DNA from: Cryptomeria japonica | Lineage: Eukaryota > Streptophyta > Pinopsida > Cupressales > Cupressaceae | Direction: 5' to 3' | DNA: 64,000 bases | Assembly (NCBI RefSeq): GCF_030272615.1 | Contig: NC_081408.1 | Coordinates: forward strand, 339,294,793-339,358,792 | Part shown: in pieces, positions 47,130-59,439 of the stretch | Numbering within the stretch: the stretch's first letter is position 1 | Layout: each line of letters starts with the position of its first letter | Made by a program: the position numbers and the translations under genes | The notes under the pieces: model-generated | Told to the model about the DNA's origin: nothing | The model's input: only the letters and a program-made list of their open reading frames with translations | The model's database searches: none

Positions 47130-48092
47130 GGGCAAAAGCACAAAACTGTCACATTTCAGGCCAACTTATCAACACAAGTGAATTTAAGTAATTCTAATTA
47201 AAAATTAATTTTAGTCAAACATATAGTCTATAGAGATTCATTATAGCTATATTATATATGGACCACAACTTTTCCAATTGGAATTGTCTACTAAATGTCT
47301 ATTTTATACCATTTTGGGTCTAATCACCAATTTTTATTTTTTTTGAAAAACTTTGTGTTTCAACAACTCCTGCTCTTATTAATCATTATTTTTTTTGAAA
47401 TGTAAAAATACCCTTTTATAGATCTATAATTAAATTTTCCAAAAAATATATCTTTTAATATATTTAATTAGTTTTTATATTTTATATTTTATTTTTATTG
47501 AAAGTAGGTCACCAATACTAAAATATAAGGTTGATTATCTTGTAAGGACAAATACTAAAATTTATTTAAAATTTTTGAAAAAAAATAAATGCACTAGAGA
47601 AAAGAGTCTATGTCAAGATGATATAGTTCTTTTTAAATTTGGATATATAATTAAGAAAAAATGTGACACCAAATGAAAAGAGTTATATTTTAGTCACAAA
47701 TTTCCAAATTTATTGAAAAATATATAAACATAAAAAATAGTTAAAAATATATTTTTGCACTAAAGTTTCAAGTTATCAATATACAAAAAAAAATTGAAGG
47801 AAAAAAGGTAAAATTTACTATATAAAGTGTGACACATCGTGTAACTTCAATTTCAGCATTTTATCAGCAAGTAGATTATAATGTTTACTTTATAAGAAAG
47901 TATATTCAAATAATTTTTTAATTTATAACAAATTACAAACATAAAATACACAAAAAAAATATACATTTATTAGTTTAAATCATTTCAAAATTCAAAACAT
48001 ATATTTCACTTTCTATTGATTCAATTTAAAAAGTTGAATCAACATTAGTCATTTCCTTAATAAAAGTGTGGCACAACTTTGTGCTTTTACCC
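47130..48092. mobile_element. TIR element M4 (963 bp) in the LINE
   Basis: The left end GGGCAAAAGCACAAAACTGT and right end, reverse-complemented, GGGTAAAAGCACAAAGTTGT form good inverted repeats, the best preserved of the family. It separates endonuclease from RT in the LINE (IEDNY before, EECLEEILLREQW after). No coding. The target duplication is unclear here. Confidence 0.72.
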
Positions 48093-48543
48093 TGTGCCAC
48101 TTAGGAGGAATGCCTTGAGGAGATTTTGCTAAGGGAACAATGGTTCAGAATAAACAAGAAAGAAGGGGTCTTTTGGAAGCAAAAATCAAGGATCCAATGG
48201 CTTACTAAAGGAGACAAGAATACTAAATTTCTTTGCCAATCTACTATGAAGGATAGGAGTAGAAATAGGATAAGACAAATTTTGAAGGAGGATGACTCAA
48301 TCATTGAAGATGAAGAGGAAATGGAAGGGTTTTTTTCTAACTTCTTTAGTAAGAAAAATACCAGTAATCGTAGCTGTTTTAAAGACCATAATGGTTTGAT
48401 TGAGTTGATCCCTGAGGTAATCACAGATGAGGACTTGCTACTACTTAATGTCAGGGTGTCCTTCCAAGAAGTCAAAGAAGTTGTGTTTTCTTTTGGGGCA
48501 TTAAAAGCTCCAGACCCTGATAGGTTCTGCCCGACCTTCCAAG
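48093..48543 (+). pseudogene. LINE segment: N-terminal reverse transcriptase region
   Basis: The frame reads LREQWFRINKKEGVFWKQKS, then WLTKGDKNTKFL, then a stretch ending FGALKAPDPDRFCPTF, typical of the region before the RT palm in plant LINEs. It is interrupted by the solo LTR at 48,544. Confidence 0.75.
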
Positions 48544-49935
48544 TGTTAGCAATCGGCAACAAACTGACAGGGGGATGAATCAGTTTGCACAAAAACTTTT
48601 TGCAACTTATACCACAAATCAAATCTAATAATTAACAATTAAAACATAAAACAACACCACATCAATATCACACATAACACCAAGATTTTTGGCATGGAAA
48701 ACCCGGTTAAGGAAAAAACAATGATGGGAACCTACCCACAATGAGATAATACCCTGTTAGGAGTAAATGAAATATTACAATGGGGAATGCACATGCATTC
48801 AGGCACACTGCCTAGAGCTCATTGCTCAATTATAAGAAACCTAGAAAGGCTACAACCTTAAGGGAAGGCTCACAACCTTACAAGAAGTCTCCCTAACTTA
48901 CAAAAGCATTCAGACAACAATTCAGATTACATGAACTACGAAAATAGCATCTGCATATGCCTGAGTACAGTTCCAGTTAAGCACACAGTCTGCTTTGCAA
49001 CACTTCTCTTCTCTCCTTCATACTTCCGAAAGATGAAATCACTTGTTCACACATACAACTCGATCATGTACACTTACCCAAGGATCACAAAATATCAATC
49101 TTACATGATTATTATATTTATTTATACAAGACATCAGCCTATATTTCAAGGTCGACTAAACCCTTAATACAAATTACAAAATAATAACCTCACATGCTAC
49201 AACAACATATGCAGACCAAAACAATATCGGCTAAGACATAGTTTGGACCCAAATCAACAATGCAAACTCGCAACACTTTCAACAATTATGCCTCGATCAT
49301 CTGCAACACGCTACAACCACCAAGAATGTCACATAGCACAAAGAACATCATTGGACTAAGAAAATCTTCAATAACATGCACAATGATCAATGCGAACCAC
49401 CAATACTCATAGAACACGATCTAGAAATATTCACAAGGAACGTGAATTGCACCACAACAACTGCAACAACTCGAATTACCAGAATTATCATCATCTCATA
49501 ACTAGAGCTCAAGAACAACATCAAAACTGATTCTCAACATGAAAGATTTGCTTGTGGACATCCAAATCATGAACCAATCGAATTGAGGATACACATCAAC
49601 ATCCCGAACACATCCCATACATCTGCAACTAAAGATATAGAAATTTTAGAGAAATTCAGAGCACAAACCAAAATACCAATAACATGAACAACTGAATATC
49701 AATCTCAATACCAGATCTCATACCTCAATCAGAACATCACGCAAACCATTGAAAATTATGCCAAATCAACTAGTGATGCATACTTATCTGAAATCCATTA
49801 AACCGCATTAGCTCAACTGCAACACACTGACCAAACCAACTCATATAATCTGACTACAACACTAGAATACACAAAAGAATATGTTGACATCAATGACAAC
49901 ACATCATTCCAACAAACTCTTAGCAACATTCAATA
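48544..49935. mobile_element. Solo LTR (~1.39 kb) in the LINE
   Basis: CCAAG stands on both sides (48,539-48,543 and 49,936-49,940). Removing the insert and one CCAAG joins the LINE frame exactly (PTF then QEYWDV). The insert begins TGTTAGCAATCGG and ends CAATA, where CA may have become TA. No genes, primer site or second LTR are inside, so it is a solo LTR. Orientation is uncertain. Confidence 0.75.
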
Positions 49936-50381
49936 CCAAGAGTATTGGGATGTTATTGGTCTAGACACCTTTAATACTATTAAGGACTTCTTCAGGTCTA
50001 GTAAACTCTTCAACCAAGTTAATTCAACCTACATTGCTTTAATTTCAAAGAATGATAGGGTTGTGTCCATTAAATATTTTAGGTCTATTAGCCTATGTAA
50101 CACATTATATAAAATCTTGTTGAAAGTCATTGTTCATAGACTTAAACTTGTACTTGATAAAATAAATTCTGCTAACTAAAAAGGCTTTGTTAAAGGGAGA
50201 CATATCATGGATGCGGTTAACACTGCTCATGAACTTGTTCGTTCAATGGATCACAGTAAACTGCTTAGTATGGCCTTCAAGTTAGACATCTCTAAGGCCT
50301 ATGATAAAGTTTCATGGAACTTCCTTTGTGAAGTGTTGAAGAAGTTGGGCTTTAAAGATAAATTTGCGAGGATGATCACAC
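49936..50381 (+). pseudogene. LINE segment: reverse transcriptase palm, first part
   Basis: Reads EYWDVIGLDTFNTIKDFF, ISLCNTLYKILLKVI, GFVKGRHIMDAVNTAHEL and LDISKAYDKVSW, the last holding the first catalytic Asp of the RT. One TAA replaces a probable CAA before KGFVKG. The giant LTR interrupts after RMIT. Confidence 0.78.
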
Positions 50382-53300
50382 TGTAGAGCCCCACCCCGAT
50401 CAAGCTCTAGTTAACTTAGTTGACCATGGTTAACCATATTAATAAATGTTATAATTCAATAGGATGGGCTATGTTAGATGGATAGATTAGTGAGAAAAGT
50501 AATTAAACCAGGTTATGGAAGCATTTTACCTTGTGGTGCACATTTTGATGTGTTATGGATTTAGATCATATAGGATCCACTGATTTGATAATCTTGATAT
50601 GACATATGTCAGCTATCTCAGAATTTGCAGTACTTCATTTTGATATTAGAAAACATGGATGCATATCATATTAATGATTGAGTTTCATAAGGATTATGAT
50701 AATGTTTTTTGAGTAAATTGCATTATGTGGATTTTATTAGATAAATGATAAATTGATCGTTATGATTGAAATTATATGCGAAGTGTCTGACTTGTATGCG
50801 ATGTCTAAATTATATTCTTTTGATAATATTATATGTGATTTTTGGAATTACTAATGTGCAAGTGAGATGTGCAGGAAAATTATTCCATGTGACCATAGAA
50901 ATTATTTGGAGAATCAAGCCTAGGCCTGTGTGCGATTGTGAAGCCAGGGGTTGTCTATTTGGAAAGACAACCCCTCATCTGTAAATGTATTTTAATTTGT
51001 AAATGTTATGCTTGGATGAGTGTTTAATTTGGAAATTTGTTTAATTTATAATTTTCAAAAGGGACATTTGCCATATGTGTTTTAGTGATGTGTAATTCTT
51101 TTGTAGTGTCACTTGACAGGTGTTGTAAGTTGAGTTGGCTTTGTCATGTCTCTTTTTGAGGAAATTTATTTTACCAATGCATATATTTTCAATTATCCTA
51201 AAATGGTCCCAAGTAAACCTAGGATAGGGAGCCATTAGAAGGGTCAACTCAGGGTTGACCCGTAGGTAAACTTTGGGTGGACTTCCAAGGGGTTAAGCTA
51301 ACTCTTGGGGTCAAGTTAGGAGCATTTTTAGTGGGCCATATGATGTACCTATGGATGAAGGCCAAATTTAGCCATGTGTCCACTCCCTAGGGCTTGTTTA
51401 ACCTCCCCAAAAAGTGAGTTTCCCAAGTTGGCCGAATTTCATCTTTAGAAGTGTCTTCCTTGGTTAGATAGCCCACTTCATGAGTGTCATTCATTTTCTC
51501 CATTCCATTTCCCTTTTTAAGGTGCCTTGGTTAAGAAGTGTGTAAGGTTTTAGGAAGACCAACCAATGAGCATCCATCACCCTTCCCAAGTGGGTTGAAA
51601 AGAGTGAGATGTAGCTTCATAGGGAATAGTTTGGGAGGGAAAAGTTTGATCACCCACTCTCCATTTTGGAGACTTAGAATTTTTGGAAGGATTGAGAAGA
51701 TTTTGGCTAAGCTTTGAAGGAGAAAGAGTTGTGGATTTGGGCAGCTTTCCTACAGATTCTCTTACCTTCCTTTTGGCAGATTAATGTTGGTTGAATTGCT
51801 CTATTTTGTATGTTGATGTTATGGAAAAGATTGTTGTTGCATTGCTTTCTTTGTTGTTTTGGAGTCCTTCCATATGTGATTTTGGTTATAATTTTATGTC
51901 ATTGTTTTTTGGAGTTTTCAAGGCCAAACTCACCCTTGGGAGGGTAGAGTGACCTTGGGGTGAAGGGATGTTTGATAGCCTTTTGAGTGAGAGACTCTCT
52001 TTGGAAGAGAGTGATTCTCAAAGGATTTTGTAGCCCTTGCTGCATAGTATTATGTTTATAAAATGGGGGTCATAAGGGGAGTTGTTGGCTTGTATGCCTT
52101 GAGGGTCATAAAGAATTATAGGGACAAGTTTGGAACTTGTGGATGTGTTATATTTGCAGCCTTGTTATGGCATTATGTTCATTATTTGCAGAATTCTTCT
52201 CAAGGGTACTTAGTCCACCTTCACCCCACTTAAAAAGTCACATAAGTAACATTGTTTAAACCTTGGGTTGGGAGTGTTTTTTGTTTTTGTTTTGAGTTTC
52301 TGCATGTATGTGTTTGTTTGTGTGTTTCCCGTCTAGCCCTTGATTCTCTAGCTCGAGGGTGGCTTCTAGTAAGCCTGGGTTGGGAGGTGAGCCTCCATGG
52401 TCACAACCTCAAGCTTTTATTGCAAGTTGCTTTGGAAAAGACTTGGAAGGGAAAGCTTGGAAAAGATCTTTATTGATTTTGTTTTAGTTGCAGAAAAAGA
52501 GTTTATTTTGTATTTTAGTTGCAAAGAAAATAAAGAAAATGAAGTTTTCTAGTGTATGAAAAATTGCAGAAAATAAAATATATTTATTAGACTATGTTTT
52601 ATCATAAAATAAGATGTATTTTATTTGAGTAAATCCTTGCAAAGAAAAGAATAAAATTTGAGTTAATCTTTATTGTTATTTACTTCTTGAAACAAATTAG
52701 AAATGAAGTTTATTTTTGTCTTATTTAGCTAATGGAAAGGAAATGAAGATAGTTAAAAGTTAGTAGTGTAGTTATGCAGAAAGAAATGAGATAAAATTAG
52801 AATGTTGTAGTGCAGTTATTAGTAAAGAAAGGAAATATTGCTTCTGGTTATAGTTTAAACACAAAATAAATAAATAGATATTTTTGAGTTAATACTAATC
52901 TGCTTTACCTCTTGTTGTTTATGGTTTAAATGGATTTAAAAAAAAAAGATAGTTGTAATAGTAAATAAAATCTTTATTGTTACCTTTATAATCTGAAAAT
53001 ACATGTATAGTAGAAATAAACAAATCTAGATCTGGTTATTTTAAATGAAAAGTTATCTATTGTATTGAAAAGAAATAAAATTTAATCTATTCTATTTTAT
53101 TGAAAATAACCTGGGGTAAGATAATGGAAAATACAGATTTTAAGGATATATATTATGTAAATTAATATCTAAATGTTCTAGTTCTAAACTAAGTTGCTGC
53201 TTATTTTTAAGAAAATATACAGTCATGTATGTTGCTGTAAAATAAATAAACATACATATATATTGACACATTTAATGAAATATTATTGGACTGGAAATAT

Positions 53301-53449
53301 AAGCACATTTTTTTAGTTTGGTTACCTAATAATTTTGGCATATCTATCTTACAGTCATTTACTAATTTATATCGCATGGAATAAACATATAAAAAAAAAG
53401 GATTTTAAACAAAAAAAAAATGAATAGCAAAATTTGGGGAGGTTCATAC

Positions 53450-53580
53450 CCTCGTAGCCCTCACGAGCACGCAGGGGCGGCCTCGGCCGCCACTACGGGC
53501 TGAGACCCGTAGGGGCGCCTGCGGCATCACTGCGGGTGGCCACCGCAGCAACCACCGTCGCCTCCACTGAACCTGCACAC
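53450..53580. other. GC-rich, CpG-dense island inside the giant insertion
   Basis: This ~130-bp block is rich in CG (GGGGCGGCCTCGGCCGCC; ACTACGGGCTGAGACCCGTA) amid DNA that is mostly AT. It contains an inverted pair ACGGGCT/AGACCCGT. Being CpG-dense in an old repeat is unusual. A regulatory role is only a guess. Confidence 0.4.
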
Positions 53581-53641
53581 ACACACCAAAACCCTAAGCA
53601 AAAAAAAAAGAAAAAAAAAGTGGGCATATGATATGTTAAAA

Positions 53642-53750
53642 ATATGCAACCCTAACCCTAACCCATTTTCGGGTTAGGGTTAGCATTTAAAATAAGAGAG
53701 AAAATAATAGATATGCAACCCTAGCCCATATTCGAGTTAGGGTTAGCATT
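53642..53750. repeat. Telomere-like inverted repeats, two tandem units
   Basis: CTAACCCTAACCC and GGGTTAGGGTTAG form a hairpin around ATTTTC at about 53,650-53,683. A decayed second copy starts about 69 bases on (CAACCCTAGCCC...GAGTTAGGGTTAG). The unit is CCCTAA, not the usual plant CCCTAAA, and only two or three repeats occur, so this is not a telomere. Confidence 0.55.
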
Positions 53751-54545
53751 TTAAAAAAAATGAATTATTATGATTGTTTTTAAAATAAAGTAAAAGGGAT
53801 AACTCAACCCTAATTAGGGTTTGAAATTAAATATTGTTAAAATAAGAAGAGGGGGAATTCTTTTTAAAATTTGAAAAAGAATTTCCCCCCATTTAGCTAT
53901 AGTCAATATATGGGAATTATTATATTGACAAGGGAGGAAATTAATTTTAAAATAGTCTTTATTATCTAGGCCTATTTATAATTGGGGATTAATTTTATAT
54001 AGTTATATTATTCGCATAATTGATTAAATTTTATTAACTAGGGTTATTAAAGAGAAATGTTATATAGTTATTTTTCATATTTAATTAAATATGGATGTTA
54101 GGTTAAATTTAAATTGGGGGATTGTATTATATGAAATTTATTAATTGATTTATGTGAGTGCTAGCCTATGAGGTCATTTTGGTCGATTAATTAATAGTTG
54201 AATTTTAAATGTCTTAGGGGATTTAAATTTGAATGTAATATAGAATGAATTAATTAATCTGATATTATATTTGAATTAGATTAACTTTATTAATTTAATT
54301 AAAGACGCTTTCGCAGTTGCTCAATTAATTAATTTTAATATGAGTTAACATTATCATTATCATTATTTTTAGTTAACATTAGTTTGATGTTAAGCCAAAC
54401 TTCTTTGTAAATTTTAATAATGGACCTTATTAATAGTAAAATGTTCAATTTTTAATCTATAGGGTCAATATTGGTTGAATATTAAATATTTGGTATTTAA
54501 TATTTAAAAGGGATTAAATTTGACATTAATGTGAAGTGAATTTTT

Positions 54546-54750
54546 TGAATTTTAAATCTGGCAGAGTGCCATTGATGGCTTTTTTACCCAGCCTTCTGTT
54601 GGTTTGTTGCTATCTTTGACAGAGCAATGGGAGGGGTTTTCTTCCTGATTCTTTCCCCCTACTACCCTCACTGAATCAAGTTTTTATATTTATCAAATCG
54701 ATTAATACAAGGGTGTTGCCCCTCTGTAGCTATTTACTTATTAAAAAAAA
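54546..54750 (+). mobile_element. Short retroposon with A-tail and 16-bp target duplication
   Basis: TGTGAAGTGAATTTTT is repeated perfectly at 54,530-54,545 and 54,751-54,766. The insert of 205 bp ends in eight A, the mark of LINE-driven retroposition. It is either a 5'-truncated LINE tail or a SINE. No tRNA-like head was seen, which favours a LINE tail. Confidence 0.78.
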
Positions 54751-55165
54751 TGTGAAGTGAATTTTTAGGAAATTATTTGCATTTGCCCATTAATTATTTT
54801 TGAAGTCAATAAAATATGTGTTAAACATGATTTTAACTAAGTCCTGGAGCAATTAAATACCTGAAGAGGTGATTAATATCTTTAGATTAATAATTGAAGA
54901 ATTATTGGGGGTAAATTTATTTCAACTAATAAATTAAGTTGTGACGACCCTTTTTGGGGTATAATTAGTCAAGTTGTATTGTAATATTAAATTTGTAAAG
55001 AATTAAATTAACTTTAGAGCACCATTATAATATCATTTAAGATTTTATTTGGAACAACTTGTTGAGTTGTCACATCTAGTTAAGCGTGGGTTGCATGTAA
55101 TTAAGTGTTATAAAAAAAAATTAAAAAAATTGTTGTGTTTTTTGCCCAAAAATTTGGGCATGACA

Positions 55166-55737
55166 CGGTGTGTTACCACCCAGATGTTTTTGGTTCTGAT
55201 TAATGGACCTCCTAATGGTTACTTTTCCTTTGGCAGAGGTCTCTGTCAAGGGGCCCCTCTTTCCCCATACTTGTTTATTATTGTTGCAAAAGTCTTAGGG
55301 AGAAATATTGAAAGACTTAAAAGGACTGGAAGACTAAAAGGTTTCAAAGTGACCTCTGCTTTGGACCCAATATCGCATCAACAGTTTATAAATGACACTA
55401 TCATCTTCGGTGAAACCTACATCTTAGAGGCAAGATGCGGGAAGGCAATCCTTGATAATTATGTTATGATCTTGGGTCAACATATAAATTATGAAAAGAG
55501 AAAGTTGTTCTTTATAAATGTTAGCCAAGACCTTCAAGTCAAGATCACAAGAATCCTAGGTTGTGAGGCTACATCATTGCCTGATTCATATTTGGGGTTA
55601 CCTCTCATTTCTAAATCCCCTATCATTCTCTTTTGGAATGGTATCATAGAAAGATTTCAGAAGAAGCTAGCTAGTTGGAAAGGGAAATTGCTAAGCTTTA
55701 CAAGTAAAATTCAATTGGTCAAATCCTAGCTTCAAAA
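55166..55737 (+). pseudogene. LINE segment: reverse transcriptase, second part
   Basis: Reads FLVLINGPPNGYFSFGRGL, CQGAPLSPYLFII, then HQQFINDTIIFGE where active LINEs have FADDT. One of the two catalytic Asp residues of the box is Asn here, so the RT is dead apart from its other breaks. It continues to LASWKGKLLSFTSKIQLVKS and then meets the gypsy fragment at about 55,738. The LINE 3' end is missing. Confidence 0.78.
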
Positions 55738-57195
55738 TATCCTAGTAACTAGGTTTCTTCTATAGTCATAAATAGCTCCTCTATCATGTTGCCAAGGTTT
55801 TCCCAACAAGACATGACAAACATTTATTGACATAATAAAACTTCATCTCTAAAAGGCTCAACATTGAAACTCGCCCAATATTGCTCCTTTATCTCTATCT
55901 TCTGATCATCTTGCAACCAACTTACTTCATAAGGACAAGGATGTTCAAGCCTCTTCAACCCAAGCTTCTCAACCATCTCCTCAAATACTAAATTATCAGT
56001 ACTTCCACTATCTACAATGACCTTGCAACACTTATCACCTGATTTGCATACAATCTGGAAAAGACTCTTCCTTTGAGTAGATCCAATATCCTTTCTTTTG
56101 AACATAAGGGATTCTCCTTGCTCCGGTGCACAGTCAGATCCGATACCATCTGGTTCTTCACTTGCCACACAACTTCTTGACATTCTTTGCTTACATTCAT
56201 AGGATCTATGTTTGATTTCTCCACACTTGAAACATTTGCCAAGAAATTCTCTACCGGTATTGCTACTACCCTTCCTTGGTGTCTTCTGTTCCGGTTCTTT
56301 ACTCCATTTAGGTTTTGACTCATTTTCTTCAACCGATTTCTTCATACTATCATTCATCTTGAATTTCTCCTTTCCCTTATTTGGTTGTCTTCGTCTCATC
56401 TTCTCCTCAGCCTTCAAAACATACTAGTAAGCTTCTTCAACTGTTGAAATCTTCAACACTCTCATCTCATCGTGAATGTTAAAAGCAAGCCCATTGATGT
56501 ACCTCGCCACCTTCTCTTTGTCCATCTCTCTATGTCCAACTGATTACTACCTTGTAGAATTCCTCAGTATATTCCTTCACAGTCATGTTTCTCTGTTTCA
56601 GGTTTTGTAACTTCTTGAACTCCAGTTCATAGTCTCCCGGTATGAACTTGGCCTTCAACCTTGCAACCATCTATCTCCACCAGGTGATATTCAATTCACC
56701 ATTCTCCACTCTGTCTTTCTGCAACTCTTTCCAGCACAAGGCAGCATGCCCTTTCAGCTTGGTTTGTGCCAATCGAACTCTCTGCGAATCCTTGACATCC
56801 TCAAACTCAAAGTAGTCCTCCAACTCTCTAATCCAATTGATCAGATCCTTCTTGCGCCACTACTCTTAGGAATCTTTCCTCTCTCTCATCTTCATACTCA
56901 TCCTCAAAGTCAAGGTTTCTTCACAAACCAGCCAAAGCATTTCAGATCTCATTCCTCACTTCATTCATGAAGTCTTCCATCATCTGCTCTACCCTCCGGG
57001 GGTTTGTTCTCCTCAGCGGCATCTCTCCTTCCACTCCGACAAACTGCCTCAACTCGGAGATCTGACTACCGGTTTCAATTGCCTCCCCTCGACGATCTAT
57101 TGAACACACGCAACCTACCTCGAATCGGCGATCTGTCCACCTCAAGGAATGCCTCAATGTGCACAAACGATTCTTCCACTAGCCGGTCCATTGCC
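55738..57195 (-). pseudogene. Ty3/gypsy gag-protease (5' part of an element)
   Basis: After the primer site the minus strand encodes a gypsy Gag (WIRELEDYFEFEDVKDSQRV; LAQTKLKGHAALCWKELQKD; KKLQNLKQRNMTVKEYTEEF) with several stops and frame changes. The frame 55,824-56,417 then gives a zinc knuckle CFKCGEIKHRSYEC (CX2CX4HX4C) and an aspartic protease with intact VDSGSTDN. The frame shifts before the RT linker (VLLGKPWQHD-like), and RT, RNase H and integrase are absent. Gag packages the RNA and the protease processes the polyprotein. The break falls at the LINE junction. Confidence 0.82.
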
Positions 57196-57208
57196 AGCTC
57201 TGATACCA
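57196..57208 (-). promoter_or_regulatory. Primer-binding site of the gypsy element
   Basis: TGGTATCAGAGCT on the minus strand lies two bases after the LTR end and matches the tRNA-Met type used by plant LTR elements. Confidence 0.85.
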
Positions 57209-57210
57209 AT

Positions 57211-58321
57211 TGATACAACCATAATCGATAAAAACCCTCTTATGCAACAAGAGAGACACAACGAAAGCAGTAAGAAAACATAACAAATTCACATAAACAT
57301 ATCAAATTACAGCCTTAGAACTTCTGACAATCATCCAGTAATCACAATTTATCATCAAAGAACATCCGGTAGTTAACCGATTACATGCAAGCTTCAAGCC
57401 AAATACAATCCGACCGAGACTCTAAGAATCAACTAGGTCATACCATGTAAATCTCTATCCTTATTCTAAGTTCTACTTCCTCTGACCTTACAAATGATTA
57501 CATAACATCATATTTATACCCACCGGAACATATCTGGATCGACTTCAAAAGATTACATTCACCAATGCAAGAAAATGAAACGTGTAATTAGGTCGACCCT
57601 AAGATTTAGAGAATCTTTCCGAAAAATAACAACCAAATGATGTGGTTCAAAAGGAAGGTCAGTCACACACCAAAGAAAATTACTAGACCCAAAATGGACC
57701 CACACGCAAAGAATCGTGCTAATAATGAAGGAAAACCAACCAGAAAGCTCAAGAATTGTCCCGGGAACCCAGAAACAGCCAACCGCAAGCAATAACTGCC
57801 CGGAGAAGAATCTAGAATCAACCACATGAAACCGCCAGTAATGAAGGAAAACCAGCTAGTAAACTCAAGAATTATCTTGGGAACCCAAAAACAACCAGTC
57901 AGAAGCGATAAATGCCCGGAGAAAAACCCAAATGAACTATAAATCTAGAATCAACCACATGAAACTGCTAGGAAAACAAGATCTGCCACGAAGAACAAGC
58001 AAGAACTAAACAAGAAAAGAAAATGTTTTTGGTTGATGCAAGATTGCTCAGCGACCGGGGATGCTCGTGCATTATAAAGGCAAGGCTAAGAGACAAGAGA
58101 GCACACAATGATGGCATGTGGCTCAATGAGATGTAAGGGTAGGTAGGAGAAAAAGTTAAATATTTCACATGAGGTGGATCACCCACCAAAGGTGGAATTA
58201 TCATCCGACAATAAGTGGATATGATAAAGTAACAAGATCACACCATAAAAGGTGGAAATTCTCCTGCATACACACTCTCAATGTATGCACATATCCAAGT
58301 GAATAAACAATTACACCAACA
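57211..58321 (-). repeat. 5' LTR of the gypsy element (~1.1 kb)
   Basis: Minus-strand start TGTTGGTGTAATTG at 58,321 and end TTGTATCA at 57,211. A TTTATAATGC at about 58,066-58,075 (minus) is a TATA candidate. The left border is firm because of the primer site. The right border is set by TG and the change to CT-rich DNA. Confidence 0.7.
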
Positions 58322-58349
58322 CCCACCATCTTGAGCCCTTTCCCCTTCT

Positions 58350-58551
58350 CTGCCTATATGTCCCCCTCTCTCTCTCTCTCTCTCTCACTCTCTCTCTCTG
58401 CAACCACTCTCCCTTTCCTCCCATCTCCCCCTCCCCCTAATTACTCTCTCTAGATCCCTTTCCTCTTTTCTCTCTCGCTCTCCCTTGCTCGCCCCCTTAA
58501 GCCCTTTCCCCTTCTCTCTCTTACCCACACCCTCTTGAGCCCTTTCCCCTT

Positions 58552-58618
<67 letters not shown>

Positions 58619-58899
58619 ACACCTTTGAGCCTTTTCCCTTCTCTCCCTATCTATCCCTTTGCCTTTCCCCTTCTCTCCCTATTTGTCCCTCTCCCTTCCC
58701 CCCCTCTCTCTCCTCCTTGCCTAACCACTCCCTTTCCTCCCATCCCCCCCCCCCCTAATTACTCTCTCTAGACCACTTTCCTCTTTTCTCTCTCGCTCTC
58801 CCTTGCCCGCCCCCTTTCCTCTTCTCTCCCTGTCTCTCCCTCTCCCTTTCCCTTTTTCTCTCACTCTCCCCCTCTCTATCTCTTGCCCACACCCTTGAG

Positions 58900-58948
<49 letters not shown>

Positions 58949-58997
58949 CCCTTGCCCAACCCCTCTCCCTTTCCTCCCATCTCCCCCTCCCCCTAAT

Positions 58998-59060
<63 letters not shown>
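58350..59060. repeat. CT/GA microsatellite and pyrimidine-rich minisatellite
   Basis: Four pure (CT)n tracts (about 58,365-58,400, 58,555-58,616, 58,905-58,944 and 59,000-59,058) sit in pyrimidine-rich DNA with repeated AGCCCTTTCCCCTT and CCTCCCATCTCCCCC blocks. Long open frames here are compositional only. Confidence 0.9.
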
Positions 59061-59061
<1 letters not shown>

Positions 59062-59439
59062 AACAAGGTATCGGATATCTAATACCTTTAAGAAAGGGCG
59101 CCAACCAAATTCGTAACCCATATGAAAATATATTAGATGATATTAGATGTTGGATAATATCTGATATCCAATACTTCATATTATTATATCTATTGAAAAA
59201 ATAATAAAAATCGGATACCCGATACTATTGGATATTCTTTACCTTCGACAAAAATCTATGACCTTTGCATTTGCCTCGGGATTGATTTGGGCTTTGGCTT
59301 GGAGATGCTAAACCTTAAAAATCAACAGAAAAAACGTGTTTGAGAGTTTTCCTTGCTTTTCTTTAATTATATCTTAAATCTTATATTTTACTTACTTATT
59401 TACTTACGCACACAAACAAACAAATAAACATAAACTAAA
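59061..59439. other. AT-rich spacer with GGATAT motifs
   Basis: Several GGATAT/ATATCC repeats between 59,070 and 59,240 (TCGGATATCTAATACC; TCGGATACCCGATAC). Nothing else is recognised. Confidence 0.4.

Larger units (their letters stand above)
50382..55165. mobile_element. Giant solo-LTR-like insertion (~4.8 kb) in the LINE
   Basis: The LINE frame (RMIT, then RCVTT) resumes after it. The insert begins TGTAGAGCCCC and ends GGGCATGACA, so the termini are inverted-like (TGTAGAGCCC and, reversed, TGTCATGCCC). ACAC flanks both sides if the end is placed at 55,161, so the exact duplication is ambiguous. There is no gag or pol, only scattered short frames. It contains a GC-rich island (53,450-53,580), telomere-like inverted repeats and a nested retroposon. 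It looks like one very long LTR, but a decayed non-autonomous element is the alternative. Confidence 0.55.

Noticed and set aside
53642-53750. Interstitial telomere
   Set aside because: Only two or three CCCTAA units per arm in an inverted layout within a transposon, and the unit is not the common plant form.
58535-59179. Long open frames encoding Ser-Leu or Arg-Glu repeats
   Set aside because: They are translations of (CT)n/(GA)n microsatellite.
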